Source: Oscillospiraceae bacterium
Lineage (GTDB): Bacteria; Bacillota; Clostridia; Oscillospirales; Oscillospiraceae
DNA length: 34,709 bases
Direction: 5' to 3'
Assembly (NCBI GenBank): GCA_022795735.1
Contig: JAAWHG010000028.1
Span: 1 to 34,709 of the forward strand
The translations under genes and the position numbers were made by a program. This document shows positions 1 to 9,660 of the stretch, piece by piece (position 1 is the first letter of the stretch; every line of letters starts with the position of its first letter). The notes below the pieces were generated by a model. It did not search any database, had not been told where the DNA came from, and saw only the letters and a list, made by a program, of their open reading frames with translations.

Positions 1-18
1 AGGCGGCCGCGGCCGCCT
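1..18. repeat. Perfect GC-only palindrome before the permease genes
   Basis: Positions 1-9 and 10-18 are exact reverse complements, giving an 18-base palindrome of G and C with A and T only at its ends. It can fold as a hairpin in RNA, and it contains two overlapping GCGGCCGC octamers. It lies 35 bases before the first permease gene. In sugar ABC operons a hairpin between the binding-protein gene and the permease genes often lowers permease expression; that role is inferred, because the upstream gene is outside the window. Confidence 0.5.
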
Positions 19-53
19 CCGGCAATCCAAATTAAGAGAAAGGGGCGATATCT

Positions 54-1145
54 ATGCAAGCATCCTCCGCAAAGAAAACGTTGTCCATCGCGTGCCTGAT
101 CGTGGGCGTGCTCCTGCTGGCCGCCGCCCTGTTCATGGACTTCGCCAAAATCTACGTGGTGGCCCGGCTGGACGTGGGTATCCTCACCGTCCGCTGGTTC
201 CTGCGCGGCATGCTCCTCATCGTAGGCGCGCTGCTCATTCTGGGCGGCCTGTACCTCTACCCCTCGGTGGAGAAGCACCGGACCATGATTAACATCATCT
301 TCCTCTTCCCGCTGCTCTTCACCTTCGCGGTCACCGTCATCATCCCGCTCTTTGTCGGCCTGTTCTACTCCTTCACCGACTGGAACGGCGTTGTCTTCTC
401 CAAGATGGTCGGTTTCTCCAACTATACCACCATGTTCAGCCAGCCCAGCTTCATCTGGTCGCTGCTCATCACCTTCCTCTTTGTCATCTTCAACATGATC
501 CTGGTCAATGTGGTGGCCTTCCTCCTCGCCCTTCTGTGTACCTCCAAGCTCAAGGGGGTCGGCTTCTTCCGCGCGGCCTACTTCCTGCCCAACCTGATCG
601 GCGGCATTGTGCTCGGCTATGTCTGGCAGTTTGTGTTCAACAACGTACTCACCGTCCTGCTCAATTCCTCCAGCTCCCTCCTGGCCAACACCAGCACGGC
701 GTTCGCCGCCATCATCATGGTTTACGTCTGGCAGTACGCCGGCTACATCATGCTGATCTATGTCACCGGCCTGACCACCGTCCCCGGCGACGTCCTGGAA
801 GCGGCCCAGATCGACGGGGCCAACGCCGTCACCACCCTGTTTAAAATCAAGATGCCCATGATTGCCTCCACCTTCACCATCTGCACCTTCCTGACCCTGA
901 CCTCCGCCTTCAAACAGTTCGACGTCAACCTCGCGCTGACCAACGGCACCGGCTCGGTCTCCAACTTCATGGGCAACTTCCTCTCCAACGGCACCCAAAT
1001 GCTCGCCCTGAACATCTATAACACCGCCTACGCCACCGACCAGTACGGCCTGGCCCAGGCCAAGGCCATCCTGTTCTTCATCATCCTGGCCTGCGTCTCC
1101 ATGATTCAGGTCCGCATCTCCAACAAGAGGGAGGTCGAGCTGTAA
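54..1145 (+). CDS. Carbohydrate ABC transporter permease (MalF/UgpA-type)
   Basis: One of two inner-membrane subunits of a CUT1-type sugar importer; it would pair with the next gene and receive sugar from an extracellular binding protein, powered by a separate ATPase. The 363-residue protein has the EAA loop near residues 249-268 (EAA-QIDGAN...KIKMP), which docks the ATPase, and repeated hydrophobic segments. Two extra N-terminal membrane segments (about residues 10-30 and 48-70) precede the normal core, which begins near residue 78; family members are usually about 300 residues. An AGAAAGGGG ribosome site precedes the ATG. Its TAA overlaps the next ATG by one base. The binding-protein gene is expected upstream of the window. 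Substrate is unknown; the malQ neighbour suggests an alpha-glucoside or maltooligosaccharide. Confidence 0.9.
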   Translation: MQASSAKKTLSIACLIVGVLLLAAALFMDFAKIYVVARLDVGILTVRWFLRGMLLIVGALLILGGLYLYPSVEKHRTMINIIFLFPLLFTFAVTVIIPLFVGLFYSFTDWNGVVFSKMVGFSNYTTMFSQPSFIWSLLITFLFVIFNMILVNVVAFLLALLCTSKLKGVGFFRAAYFLPNLIGGIVLGYVWQFVFNNVLTVLLNSSSSLLANTSTAFAAIIMVYVWQYAGYIMLIYVTGLTTVPGDVLEAAQIDGANAVTTLFKIKMPMIASTFTICTFLTLTSAFKQFDVNLALTNGTGSVSNFMGNFLSNGTQMLALNIYNTAYATDQYGLAQAKAILFFIILACVSMIQVRISNKREVEL

Positions 1146-2005
1146 TGAAAATGAAGCGTTCCACCCTGATTCTTCTCCTGGTGATCGCCATTCTGGTGGC
1201 GGCCTACACCCTCTTCCCCTTCCTCCTGGTGGTCATCAACTCCTTCAAGACCCAGAGCGCCATTGTCGGCAACCCGGTCTCCTTCTCGGGGGCGACCTTC
1301 TCCCAGCTGGCCGCCAACCTCAGCGCCGTGGTCAACAACAAGAACTTCGTCTTCTGGCGGGCCTTCGGCTATTCCGCCCTGGTGACCATCGTCTCCCTCG
1401 CCCTGCTGGTTCTCTTCGGCGCGATGGCCGCCTGGGTCATCTGCCGCAACAAGGCCAAGTGGTCCACCGTCATCTATATGATCTTCATCTCGTCGATGAT
1501 AATCCCCTTCCAGGTGGTCATGCTGCCCCTGGTCGCCACCTTCCGCGAGGCGGGCAACTTCGTCGGCCTCGCCATGAACGGCAGCATTCCCGGCCTGATC
1601 TTCGCCTACTGCGGCTTCGGCGGCGCGATGACGGTCTTCATTCTGACCGGCTTTATCAAAGGCGTCCCCTATGAGCTGGAGGAGGCGGCGGCCATCGACG
1701 GCTGTTCCCCTGAAGGGACCTTCTTCCGCATCATCTTCCCCCTCCTCAAGCCGGTCATCACCACGGTCACCATCCTCAACGGCATGTGGATTTGGAACGA
1801 CTACCTGCTCCCCTCCATTCTGCTGGGGCAGAGCAGCCCGAACAAAACCCTCCCCGTGGCGGTGCAGGCCTTTGTCGGCTCCTTCGTCAAGTCGTGGGAC
1901 CTGATCCTGACCGCCGCCCTCCTGGCGATGCTTCCCATGATTATCGTTTTCCTCATCGCCCAAAAGCAGATCATGAGCGGCATGGTCGAAGGCGCCATCA
2001 AGTAA
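1145..2005 (+). CDS. Carbohydrate ABC transporter permease (MalG/UgpE-type)
   Basis: Second permease of the sugar importer. The 286-residue length is typical. A single N-terminal membrane segment (residues 7-30) is followed by the permease core, with an EAA loop near residues 178-200 (EEAAAIDG...FFRIIFPLLKP). The protein ends in the short polar tail common in MalG-type subunits (QKQIMSGMVEGAIK). The start codon overlaps the stop of the first permease (TAATG), so the two should be translationally coupled and made in equal amounts. No ATPase gene is near; clostridial CUT1 importers often share one MsmK/UgpC-type ATPase encoded elsewhere. The family call is firm, the sugar is not. Confidence 0.9.
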   Translation: MKMKRSTLILLLVIAILVAAYTLFPFLLVVINSFKTQSAIVGNPVSFSGATFSQLAANLSAVVNNKNFVFWRAFGYSALVTIVSLALLVLFGAMAAWVICRNKAKWSTVIYMIFISSMIIPFQVVMLPLVATFREAGNFVGLAMNGSIPGLIFAYCGFGGAMTVFILTGFIKGVPYELEEAAAIDGCSPEGTFFRIIFPLLKPVITTVTILNGMWIWNDYLLPSILLGQSSPNKTLPVAVQAFVGSFVKSWDLILTAALLAMLPMIIVFLIAQKQIMSGMVEGAIK

Positions 2006-2024
2006 ACCTGTTTAAGTTTAACGG

Positions 2025-2055
2025 AAAATGGGACGCCGGCCGGCGTCCCATTTTT
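2025..2055 (+). terminator. Perfect hairpin with T-run between permease gene and malQ
   Basis: Positions 2025-2039 and 2040-2054 are exact reverse complements (15 bp), and a T-run occupies 2051-2055. This is a canonical intrinsic terminator or attenuator. The malQ ribosome site (AAGGAG) follows at once, so malQ may depend on read-through or on a promoter that was not found. Confidence 0.8.
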
Positions 2056-2068
2056 AAGGAGCAAGTTT

Positions 2069-3562
2069 ATGCGTGAATCTGGAATTTTACTGCCCATCAG
2101 TTCCCTTCCCTCCGACTATGGAATCGGCTGTTTCGATGAGGAAGCCCGCCGCTTTATCGACCAGTTGGCCGGGGCGGGCCAGCGGGTCTGGCAGGTGCTG
2201 CCCTTCGGCCCCACCGGTTACGGCGATTCCCCTTATCAGCCCTTCTCTGTCTACGCCGGCAACCCATACTTTATCAGCCTCAAGGCTTTGGTTGAAAAAG
2301 GCTGGCTCAGCCGCGCGGACTGTGAAAGTGTAAATTGGGGGAGCGACCCGCGCCGCGTGGATTACGGCACGCTTTACAACCGCCGTTTTGTTTTGCTGCA
2401 AAAGGCGTTTGCGGCCAGCGGCATTGAAAACACAGCGGACTTTCAAGCCTTTATCCGCGAAAATCCCTGGCTGGACGACTACGCCCTCTTCATGGCGCTG
2501 AAAAACGCCCACAGCGGCGCGAGCTGGCAGGACTGGGAGGAACCGCTCAAGCGGCGGGACCCCCAGGCCCTGGCCGCCGTGCGGGAGCGGTACCGCGGCG
2601 AGATTACCTTCCAATGCTTTATCCAGTACTGCTTTTTCACCCAATGGCGGGAAATCCTGGACTACGCCCACAGCAAGCAGGTGCGCATTCTCGGGGACAT
2701 TCCCATCTATGTATCCATGGACAGCGCCGACGTATGGGCCCAGCCCCGGCTGTTCCAGCTCGACGAAGCCCTCCGTCCCGCCGCCGTCGCCGGCTGTCCG
2801 CCCGACGCCTTTGCCCCCGGCGGCCAGCTCTGGGGCAACCCCCTCTACGACTGGGACTACCACCAAAAGGACCATTTCTCCTGGTGGATTGCGCGAACCC
2901 GCTTCACCTTCACCCTCTGCGACATTCTGCGCATCGACCATTTTCGCGGCTTCGAGGCCTATTTCAGCATCCCCGCCGGCGACCGGGACGCCCGCAACGG
3001 GCATTGGGTCCAGGGCCCCGGCATGGCGGTATTCGACGCCCTGCGCGAGGCGCTGGGCGAACGGGAAATCGTGGCCGAGGCGCTGGGCTACGTAACCGAC
3101 GAGGTGCGCGCGCTCATCCGTCGCACCGGCTTCGCCGACATGAAGGTGCTGCAATTTGCCTTTGACGCCCGGGACACCGGCTCGGCCAGCGATTACCTCC
3201 CCCACAACTACCCGGAAAACTGCGTCGCCTACACCGGCACCCACGACAACGCCACCCTTCTCGGCTGGCAGCAGGAGATATCGCCCGCCGAGCTGGACAC
3301 CGCCCGCCGCTACCTGTGTACCGGCGCCGGGGACCAAGACCTTGTCTGGGCCATGGTGTGCGCCGCCCTTCGCTCGGTGGCCAAGCTGGCCGTCATCCCC
3401 ATCCAGGACTACCTGGGCTACGGCGGTGAGGCGCGGATGAACAAGCCGTCAACCCAGGAAAACAATTGGACCTGGCGGCTTTTGAAGGAGGAGCTCACCC
3501 CCGCCCTCCTGGAAAAGATCGGCGCGGCGACCCGTCTCTACGGGCGCGGTGGCGCGCAATGA
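2069..3562 (+). CDS. malQ: 4-alpha-glucanotransferase (amylomaltase, GH77)
   Basis: A cytoplasmic enzyme that transfers alpha-1,4-glucan segments between maltooligosaccharides and releases glucose. The 497-residue length fits GH77. It opens with the family signature (SGILLPISSLPS...GIG), then WQVLPFGPTGYGDSPYQ. The catalytic aspartate is D290 in the LRIDHFRGF motif, the acid/base is E337 in the VAEALG segment, and D393 lies in TGTHDNAT. The residue after E337 is alanine where many homologues have aspartate (AEDLG); the catalytic glutamate is kept. AAGGAG lies 7 bases before the ATG. Its last bases overlap the next start (ATGA). With the permeases upstream it fits import and breakdown of malto-type sugars. 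Confidence 0.95.
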   Translation: MRESGILLPISSLPSDYGIGCFDEEARRFIDQLAGAGQRVWQVLPFGPTGYGDSPYQPFSVYAGNPYFISLKALVEKGWLSRADCESVNWGSDPRRVDYGTLYNRRFVLLQKAFAASGIENTADFQAFIRENPWLDDYALFMALKNAHSGASWQDWEEPLKRRDPQALAAVRERYRGEITFQCFIQYCFFTQWREILDYAHSKQVRILGDIPIYVSMDSADVWAQPRLFQLDEALRPAAVAGCPPDAFAPGGQLWGNPLYDWDYHQKDHFSWWIARTRFTFTLCDILRIDHFRGFEAYFSIPAGDRDARNGHWVQGPGMAVFDALREALGEREIVAEALGYVTDEVRALIRRTGFADMKVLQFAFDARDTGSASDYLPHNYPENCVAYTGTHDNATLLGWQQEISPAELDTARRYLCTGAGDQDLVWAMVCAALRSVAKLAVIPIQDYLGYGGEARMNKPSTQENNWTWRLLKEELTPALLEKIGAATRLYGRGGAQ

Positions 3563-4314
3563 AGCTGTTCGACCCCAACGGCGCGTTGATGGGCGCGCTC
3601 GGCAAGCTGTCCGACGTGGTCATTTGCAACATTCTCTTCTGCCTCGCCTGCCTGCCCGTCGTGACCATCGGCGCCTCGGCAGCCGCCCTCTATTCGGTCA
3701 TGCAGGATTTGATCGACGACAAGCTCGACGAGATGGTCCTCCGCGCCTTCTGGACCGCCTTCCGGCGCAACCTCTGGCAGGCCACCGCCCTCTGGCTTCT
3801 CTGCCTGGCCGCCATCGCCTTTCTCTTCTTCTTTTATCAGGTCGTCATCCTCCTCGGCGGGACGCTGGGCCGGGTCTACCTGGTGAGCTTTTATGTCCTC
3901 CTGTTCATCTTCCTCACCGGCTTTCTCTACCTCTTTCCGCTGCAAGCGCGGTTTCAGAACAAGCTCCGCCACACCCTGCGCAACGCCTGGCTGACCGCCC
4001 TGCTCTCCCTGCCCTGGACCCTTCTGGTCCTCCTGATGGACGGCACCGCCCTCTACCTCTCCTTCTTTATGAATCCCCTCGCCTTCCAGGCGGCTATTTT
4101 CATCTGGTGCGCCGCCGGCTTCGGCGTCGTAGCCCTGCTCAACAGCTATATCTTCCGCCGCGTCTTCGCCAAAATCGCCCCCGGCCTCTACGCGGCGACT
4201 CCCGACGGGGGCCGCGCCGAGGGAGCCGTCTTTACCGACGAGACCCACCGGGACCAGGACCTGATGGTACACGAGAGCTCCTATTCCGACCCCGACTGGA
4301 ACCGGAAGGCGTAG
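3559..4314 (+). CDS. YesL/DUF624 family membrane protein
   Basis: Integral membrane protein of 251 residues with about five hydrophobic segments (near 18-45, 78-100, 108-130, 150-170 and 185-207) and a charged C-terminal tail. YesL-family (DUF624) proteins are usually encoded beside sugar ABC importers in Firmicutes, and their function is not established. The opening (FDPNGALMGALGKLSDVV...NILFCLACLPVVTIGAS) is typical of the family. The chosen start overlaps the malQ stop as ATGA. A start 93 bases upstream is open but would sit inside malQ with no advantage. A strong terminator follows. Confidence 0.8.
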   Translation: MKLFDPNGALMGALGKLSDVVICNILFCLACLPVVTIGASAAALYSVMQDLIDDKLDEMVLRAFWTAFRRNLWQATALWLLCLAAIAFLFFFYQVVILLGGTLGRVYLVSFYVLLFIFLTGFLYLFPLQARFQNKLRHTLRNAWLTALLSLPWTLLVLLMDGTALYLSFFMNPLAFQAAIFIWCAAGFGVVALLNSYIFRRVFAKIAPGLYAATPDGGRAEGAVFTDETHRDQDLMVHESSYSDPDWNRKA

Positions 4315-4350
4315 CCCAAAGAAGCGCAGCGAAAATGTTAGCCCCGCGCC

Positions 4351-4395
4351 AAGGAAGGGCGCGCCGCAGCAAACTGCGGCGCGCCCTTCCTTTTT
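4351..4395 (+). terminator. Strong intrinsic terminator between convergent genes
   Basis: A 19-bp perfect stem (4351-4369 with 4374-4392) encloses a CAAA loop, and the plus-strand T-run covers 4391-4395. It ends the transporter/malQ operon. The chemotaxis gene on the other strand stops at 4398, so the same hairpin probably ends that transcript too, although the minus strand has only a poor T-run. Confidence 0.92.
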
Positions 4396-4397
4396 AT

Positions 4398-6545
4398 TTA
4401 TTGCGGTTGCTGCTGTTCCGTCTGTACCGGCTGCTCCAGCCCTTCCTGCTGTCCCAGCGGTTCAGGCTGTTCCAATTGCTCCGGCTGCTCGGATTGTATC
4501 TGCCTTCTCGGCTTTTTCGACTGTCCCGACTGCGCCGCTTCCGCCTTCGTCTTGGCGTCCTTCTTATATTTTTGCAGAAAGCCCTCCAGCGTCTGCGCCT
4601 GACGGTTGAGCATGTCGCTGGCGGCGGCGCTCTGCTGGGCGGTACCGGCGTTGCGGGTGGCGATGTCCTCCAGATCGGTCAGATTTTCGCGGATGCGGGA
4701 AACCTCCTCGATCTGCAGCATAGAGGTCTGATTGATGGTCCCCACCAGACGGCTGACGTCGGCGGCGTCCTGCACCACCCCGCTCAGCGAACCGACGGCG
4801 GAATGGGCCAGCTTGCTGCTCGTGGCGATGGCGGAGGTGGTGCGTTTGATGAGCTGCGCGGTGCTCTTGGCTGCCTCGGCGGATTTCTGCGCCAGGTCGC
4901 GCACCTCGTCGGCCACCACCGCGAAGCCCTTGCCGGCGGCCCCCGCCCGCGCCGCCTCGACCGAGGCGTTGAGCGCCAGCAGATTGGTCTGGAACGCGAT
5001 ATCGTCGATGGTCATGACGATCTGCTCGATTTCATCCGACAGCTTGGTGATCTGATCCATGGCCTGCACCAGCTCCTCCAGCTGGCTGTTGCCCTCCACG
5101 ATGGTCTGCGCGGTCTTTTTGGCGTCGTCGTCGGCCTGCCCGGCGGCGGCGCTGTTGGCCGCGATCTGGCGGATGAGCAGGTCCAGCGTTTCGGACAGCG
5201 CGTCAACCGTCGCGCTCTGCTCCTGCGCCCCCGAGGCCAGCAGGGAGGAACTTCCGGACACGCTGCCGGCGCTCTCGTTCACCCGGCCTGATGCGGCGCT
5301 GATGCCCCGAATCAGGGCGATCATGGCCGACGAAATCTTTTCCAGCGAAATTTTGATGGGGGAGAAATCACCCACATAGTCCGCGTTGAACTGAATCTGG
5401 AAGTCGCCCTGGGCCATGCGGGACAGGTTGTCCGAGATATCGCTCACATAGCTTCGCAGCGCCTCGTTGGACTGCCGCAGCTCGGTGCAGATGGTGCCGA
5501 TCTCGTCGTTGACCGTATGCTTCGGGTATTCGTGCCGCAGCTTGCCGCGCGACATCTCAATCACAATGGTGTCGATGTCGCCCAGCGGGCGGAGGCGCCT
5601 GGTAAACTTGATCCAGAAGAACACCGAGCCAAACAGAATGCCCGCCAGCCCAATGGCGATAATCCGGAAGGTGTAGGCGTTAACGTCCGCTCTGGCCTCC
5701 TGCCGGTCGGCCACATAGAGCAGCTTCCACCCGGTCTCGCCCACCTCTACCATCGGGAAAAAGCTGTCCACTCCGTCGATGTCCTTTCCCTCGACGATCT
5801 GATAGTCCGGAGCAACCATCACCTGCTTGTAGACGGGGGAGATGTCGCTCAGCGCGGTCATAACCTCTTTTTTGCCCTCCAGCCGGTGGCTGTACTCGGC
5901 GTGCCGGCTGTCGGCCACCACATTGCCGGCGGCGTCCACCAGAATGCCGTAACCCTGTTCGTCGGCGTGCACGGCGGCTGTCCGTCTGACCAGATCGGTG
6001 AGGTCGATGTCCAGCCCGCAGCAGCCAACGATCTGTCCCCGGTCGTTTTTGAGCAGGCTGGAAATCGTAATGACGATCTTGCCGGTGAAGGCGTCTATGT
6101 ACGGGTCGGTGATGGCGGTGCCGTTGGCCGCCAGGGCGGCCTTGTACCAGCCCCGTGTCTCCGGCACATAGTCGTCCGCCGGCGAAAAGACCGCGCAGGC
6201 CATATACGGCGACTCGCTCGCCCAAAAGGCGTAGCAGTCCATAATGCTCGGCGAAACGCTCAAAACGCAGTCGTGCAGATAGGTCTTGAGCTCGGGCCCA
6301 TGGAGGTCGTTGACGACGGCCGTCAGCGCCAGATTTTCCGCAATTATCATGTGCTCGGTCAGCCAGGCGTCCATTTCAGCGGACTGGGCCGCCACCCGGT
6401 AATAGACCTCAGATTTTTTTGTCTCAAAAATACCGGGGCTGACTGTCGTCACAAACACAGCGCAGATCACGAGTATTACGCCCAACAGCACCCCGACCGA
6501 GGAGTAGCGAATGCTCTTGAGCAGGGACTTTTTGCGGAACATCAT
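4398..6545 (-). CDS. Methyl-accepting chemotaxis protein with Cache-type sensor domain
   Basis: Transmembrane chemoreceptor of 715 residues. TM1 is at about 17-37, an extracellular Cache-like sensor at about 40-285 (with the typical [11 protein letters not shown] strand), TM2 at about 292-312, a HAMP linker to about 365, and then the signalling coiled coil. The highly conserved hairpin tip is clear ([20 protein letters not shown], then [13 protein letters not shown]). The receptor would signal to CheW/CheA; no other chemotaxis or flagellar gene is in the window. The last 50 or so residues form a Lys-rich then Gln/Glu/Pro-rich low-complexity tail, and there is no CheR-docking pentapeptide. A GGAGA site precedes the ATG, and a good promoter lies upstream. 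The ligand cannot be read from sequence. Confidence 0.93.
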   Translation of the reverse strand: MMFRKKSLLKSIRYSSVGVLLGVILVICAVFVTTVSPGIFETKKSEVYYRVAAQSAEMDAWLTEHMIIAENLALTAVVNDLHGPELKTYLHDCVLSVSPSIMDCYAFWASESPYMACAVFSPADDYVPETRGWYKAALAANGTAITDPYIDAFTGKIVITISSLLKNDRGQIVGCCGLDIDLTDLVRRTAAVHADEQGYGILVDAAGNVVADSRHAEYSHRLEGKKEVMTALSDISPVYKQVMVAPDYQIVEGKDIDGVDSFFPMVEVGETGWKLLYVADRQEARADVNAYTFRIIAIGLAGILFGSVFFWIKFTRRLRPLGDIDTIVIEMSRGKLRHEYPKHTVNDEIGTICTELRQSNEALRSYVSDISDNLSRMAQGDFQIQFNADYVGDFSPIKISLEKISSAMIALIRGISAASGRVNESAGSVSGSSSLLASGAQEQSATVDALSETLDLLIRQIAANSAAAGQADDDAKKTAQTIVEGNSQLEELVQAMDQITKLSDEIEQIVMTIDDIAFQTNLLALNASVEAARAGAAGKGFAVVADEVRDLAQKSAEAAKSTAQLIKRTTSAIATSSKLAHSAVGSLSGVVQDAADVSRLVGTINQTSMLQIEEVSRIRENLTDLEDIATRNAGTAQQSAAASDMLNRQAQTLEGFLQKYKKDAKTKAEAAQSGQSKKPRRQIQSEQPEQLEQPEPLGQQEGLEQPVQTEQQQPQ

Positions 6546-6600
6546 GGCTACGTCTCCTTTTCACAACAAAATAAATCTTTTCATATCATAAGGCTTTCCT

Positions 6601-6628
6601 ATTATATCACAGCCGTCCATCCTTGAAA
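6601..6628 (-). promoter_or_regulatory. Sigma-A-like promoter for the chemoreceptor gene
   Basis: On the minus strand TTTCAA (6628-6623) and TATAAT (6606-6601) are separated by 16 bases. The -10 box is perfect and lies about 55 bases upstream of the ATG at 6545. A sigma-28 motility promoter was not apparent. Confidence 0.65.
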
Positions 6629-6688
6629 AGAGTATTTTTAACGAAATCCTGATTGTTTTCGACTGCGGCGGCACTTGCAATGTTTTTC

Positions 6689-6716
6689 TTGACTTTTCCT
6701 CATTTGATGTTAGAAT
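6689..6716 (+). promoter_or_regulatory. Promoter of the fatty-acid synthesis operon
   Basis: TTGACT (6689-6694) and TAGAAT (6711-6716) are 16 bases apart. They lie about 45 bases upstream of acpP, the first gene of an 11-gene operon with no other clear promoter. A TTAGTAT element at 6734-6740 lies just downstream, where a repressor could act, but the full inverted repeat of a FapR site is not present. Confidence 0.7.
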
Positions 6717-6762
6717 AATAGCGTTATTTTGGCTTAGTATGCCATGACAGGGAGGACTGCCC

Positions 6763-6996
6763 ATGAGCATTGACGAACTGCGGGACCTGATTGTCGAGGT
6801 TCTGCACTGCGCGCCGGACACCGTCACCCCCGAGGCGAGGCTGCGCGAGGACCTGGGCGCCGACTCCTTGAACGCCGTGGAGCTGGTGATGGCGCTGGAG
6901 GAGCACTGCGGCGTTTTCGCCAGCGACGACAGGCTGGACGGCCTGCGTACCGTGTCCGACATCATTGACTATTGGAAGGAATTGACGGAGCAATAA
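6763..6996 (+). CDS. acpP: Acyl carrier protein
   Basis: Small acidic cytoplasmic carrier of 77 residues that holds growing acyl chains on a phosphopantetheine arm. The attachment site is S35 in the DLGADSLNAVEL motif, and length and helix pattern are normal. A GGGAGG site precedes the ATG. It is the first gene of the acc/fab operon, and accB starts 3 bases after its stop. Its position beside genes for the whole elongation cycle supports a role in primary fatty-acid synthesis rather than in a secondary-metabolite pathway. Confidence 0.95.
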   Translation: MSIDELRDLIVEVLHCAPDTVTPEARLREDLGADSLNAVELVMALEEHCGVFASDDRLDGLRTVSDIIDYWKELTEQ

Positions 6997-6999
6997 AAT

Positions 7000-7423
7000 A
7001 TGGATAAACAGGAACTTTATGAGCTGATGGACCGCTTCGCCCAAAGCACGCTCCAGGTTATGAAGCTGCGCGACGGCGGCTTTTCCCTGGAGCTGCGCAA
7101 GCCCGAGCCGGCGTTCTGCCCCGCTCAGCCCCCCGTGTCCCCGTCCGCAGACGCCCCCGCTTCCGCGCCGGCGGCCGAACCTGCCCCGGCCGGCGAGGTG
7201 GTGCGCGCCCCGCTGGTGGGCACCTATTACGCCGCGCCCGCCCCGGGAGCGGCCCCCTTTGTCCAGGTGGGCGGCCGGGTGGACAAGGGCGCGACCCTCT
7301 GCCTGATCGAGGCCATGAAGACCATGAGCGAGGTCCCCGCCCCCTGCGATCTGATCGTGGAGGCGCTGCTGGCGGAAGACGGCGAGCTGGTGGGCTTCGA
7401 CGCGCCGCTGGTGCGCTACCGCC

Positions 7424-7431
<8 letters not shown>
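7000..7431 (+). CDS. accB: Biotin carboxyl carrier protein of acetyl-CoA carboxylase
   Basis: Carries CO2 on biotin between the biotin carboxylase and carboxyltransferase parts of acetyl-CoA carboxylase. The 143-residue protein has an N-terminal helical region (1-35), a Pro/Ala-rich flexible linker (about 36-66), and a C-terminal biotinyl domain. The biotinylated lysine is K107 in the EAMKTM motif. The -TYYAAPAPGAAPFVQVG- strand is typical of AccB. Its last bases overlap accC by 8. The linker is longer in Ala and Pro than in many homologues, as in other GC-rich Firmicutes. Confidence 0.95.
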
Positions 7432-8802
<1,371 letters not shown>

Positions 8803-8806
<4 letters not shown>

Positions 8807-9660
8807 TTCCCGTATTCAACAAGCAAAAGAAACACATGCTCGCCCTCAAGGCCCTCCGGGCCGGGCAGAGCCCCGCCCCGTCGGCGGAGGAGGCCTGCCC
8901 CGGCTGCGGCGCGACCACGCCCAAGCAGACGCTGAGCCGCAGCCTCTACGTCTGCCCCGCCTGCGGCTACCATCACCACATCAGCGGCTACTTCCGGCTG
9001 AGCCTGGTGCTCGACTCCGGCTCCTTCCGCGAGCTGGACGAAAACCTGACCTCCAACGACCCGCTCTGCTTCCCCGGCTACGGGGAAAAGCTGGCCGCCA
9101 TGCAGCAGAAGACCGGCATCGCCGAGGCGGTGGTCACGGCGGCGGGACGCATCGACGGACGCAAGGTCGCCGTCGGCGTGTTGGACAGCCGCTTCCTGAT
9201 GGGCAGCATGAGCGCCGCCGTCGGAGAAAAGGTCACCCGTTTGATCGAGTACGCCGGCAAAAACCGGCTTCCCCTGATTATTTTCTCGGCCAGCGGTGGT
9301 GCAAGGATGCAGGAGGGCATTCTCTCCTTAATGCAGATGGCCAAGACCAGCGCGGTCCTGGCCCGCTTTTCCCAGCGGGGCGGGCTGTTTATCTCGGTGC
9401 TGACCGACCCCACCACCGGCGGCGTCAGCGCCAGCTTCGCCAACCTCGGCGACATTGTCCTCGCCGAGCCCGGCGCGCTGATCGGCTTTGCCGGGCCGCG
9501 GGTGATTGAACAGACCATCGGCCAAAAGCTCCCCGAGGGCTTCCAGCGGGCCGAGTTCCAGGAGGAGCACGGCTTTGTCGATCAGGTCGTCCCCCGGCGC
9601 GAGCTGCGCGGGGTGCTCTCCCAGCTTCTGACCCTTCACACGAGAGGAGGCGGCGCGTGA
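8803..9660 (+). CDS. accD: Acetyl-CoA carboxylase carboxyltransferase subunit beta
   Basis: With AccA it transfers the carboxyl group from biotin to acetyl-CoA to make malonyl-CoA. The N-terminal zinc ribbon is visible as C32-x2-C35 and C51-x2-C54. The crotonase-fold core follows, with FSASGGARMQEGILSLMQM and the DPTTGGVSASFA oxyanion segment. The 285 residues are normal. The ATG that overlaps the accC stop was chosen. An ATG at 8773 is in frame but would add ten residues translated from inside accC. The stop overlaps the accA start region. Confidence 0.95.

Noticed and set aside
3549-5291. 580-codon plus-strand frame spanning the DUF624 gene, terminator and part of the chemoreceptor gene
   Set aside because: It crosses a strong intrinsic terminator and two genes on opposite strands, and its translation is Arg/Pro/Leu-rich with no recognisable domain.
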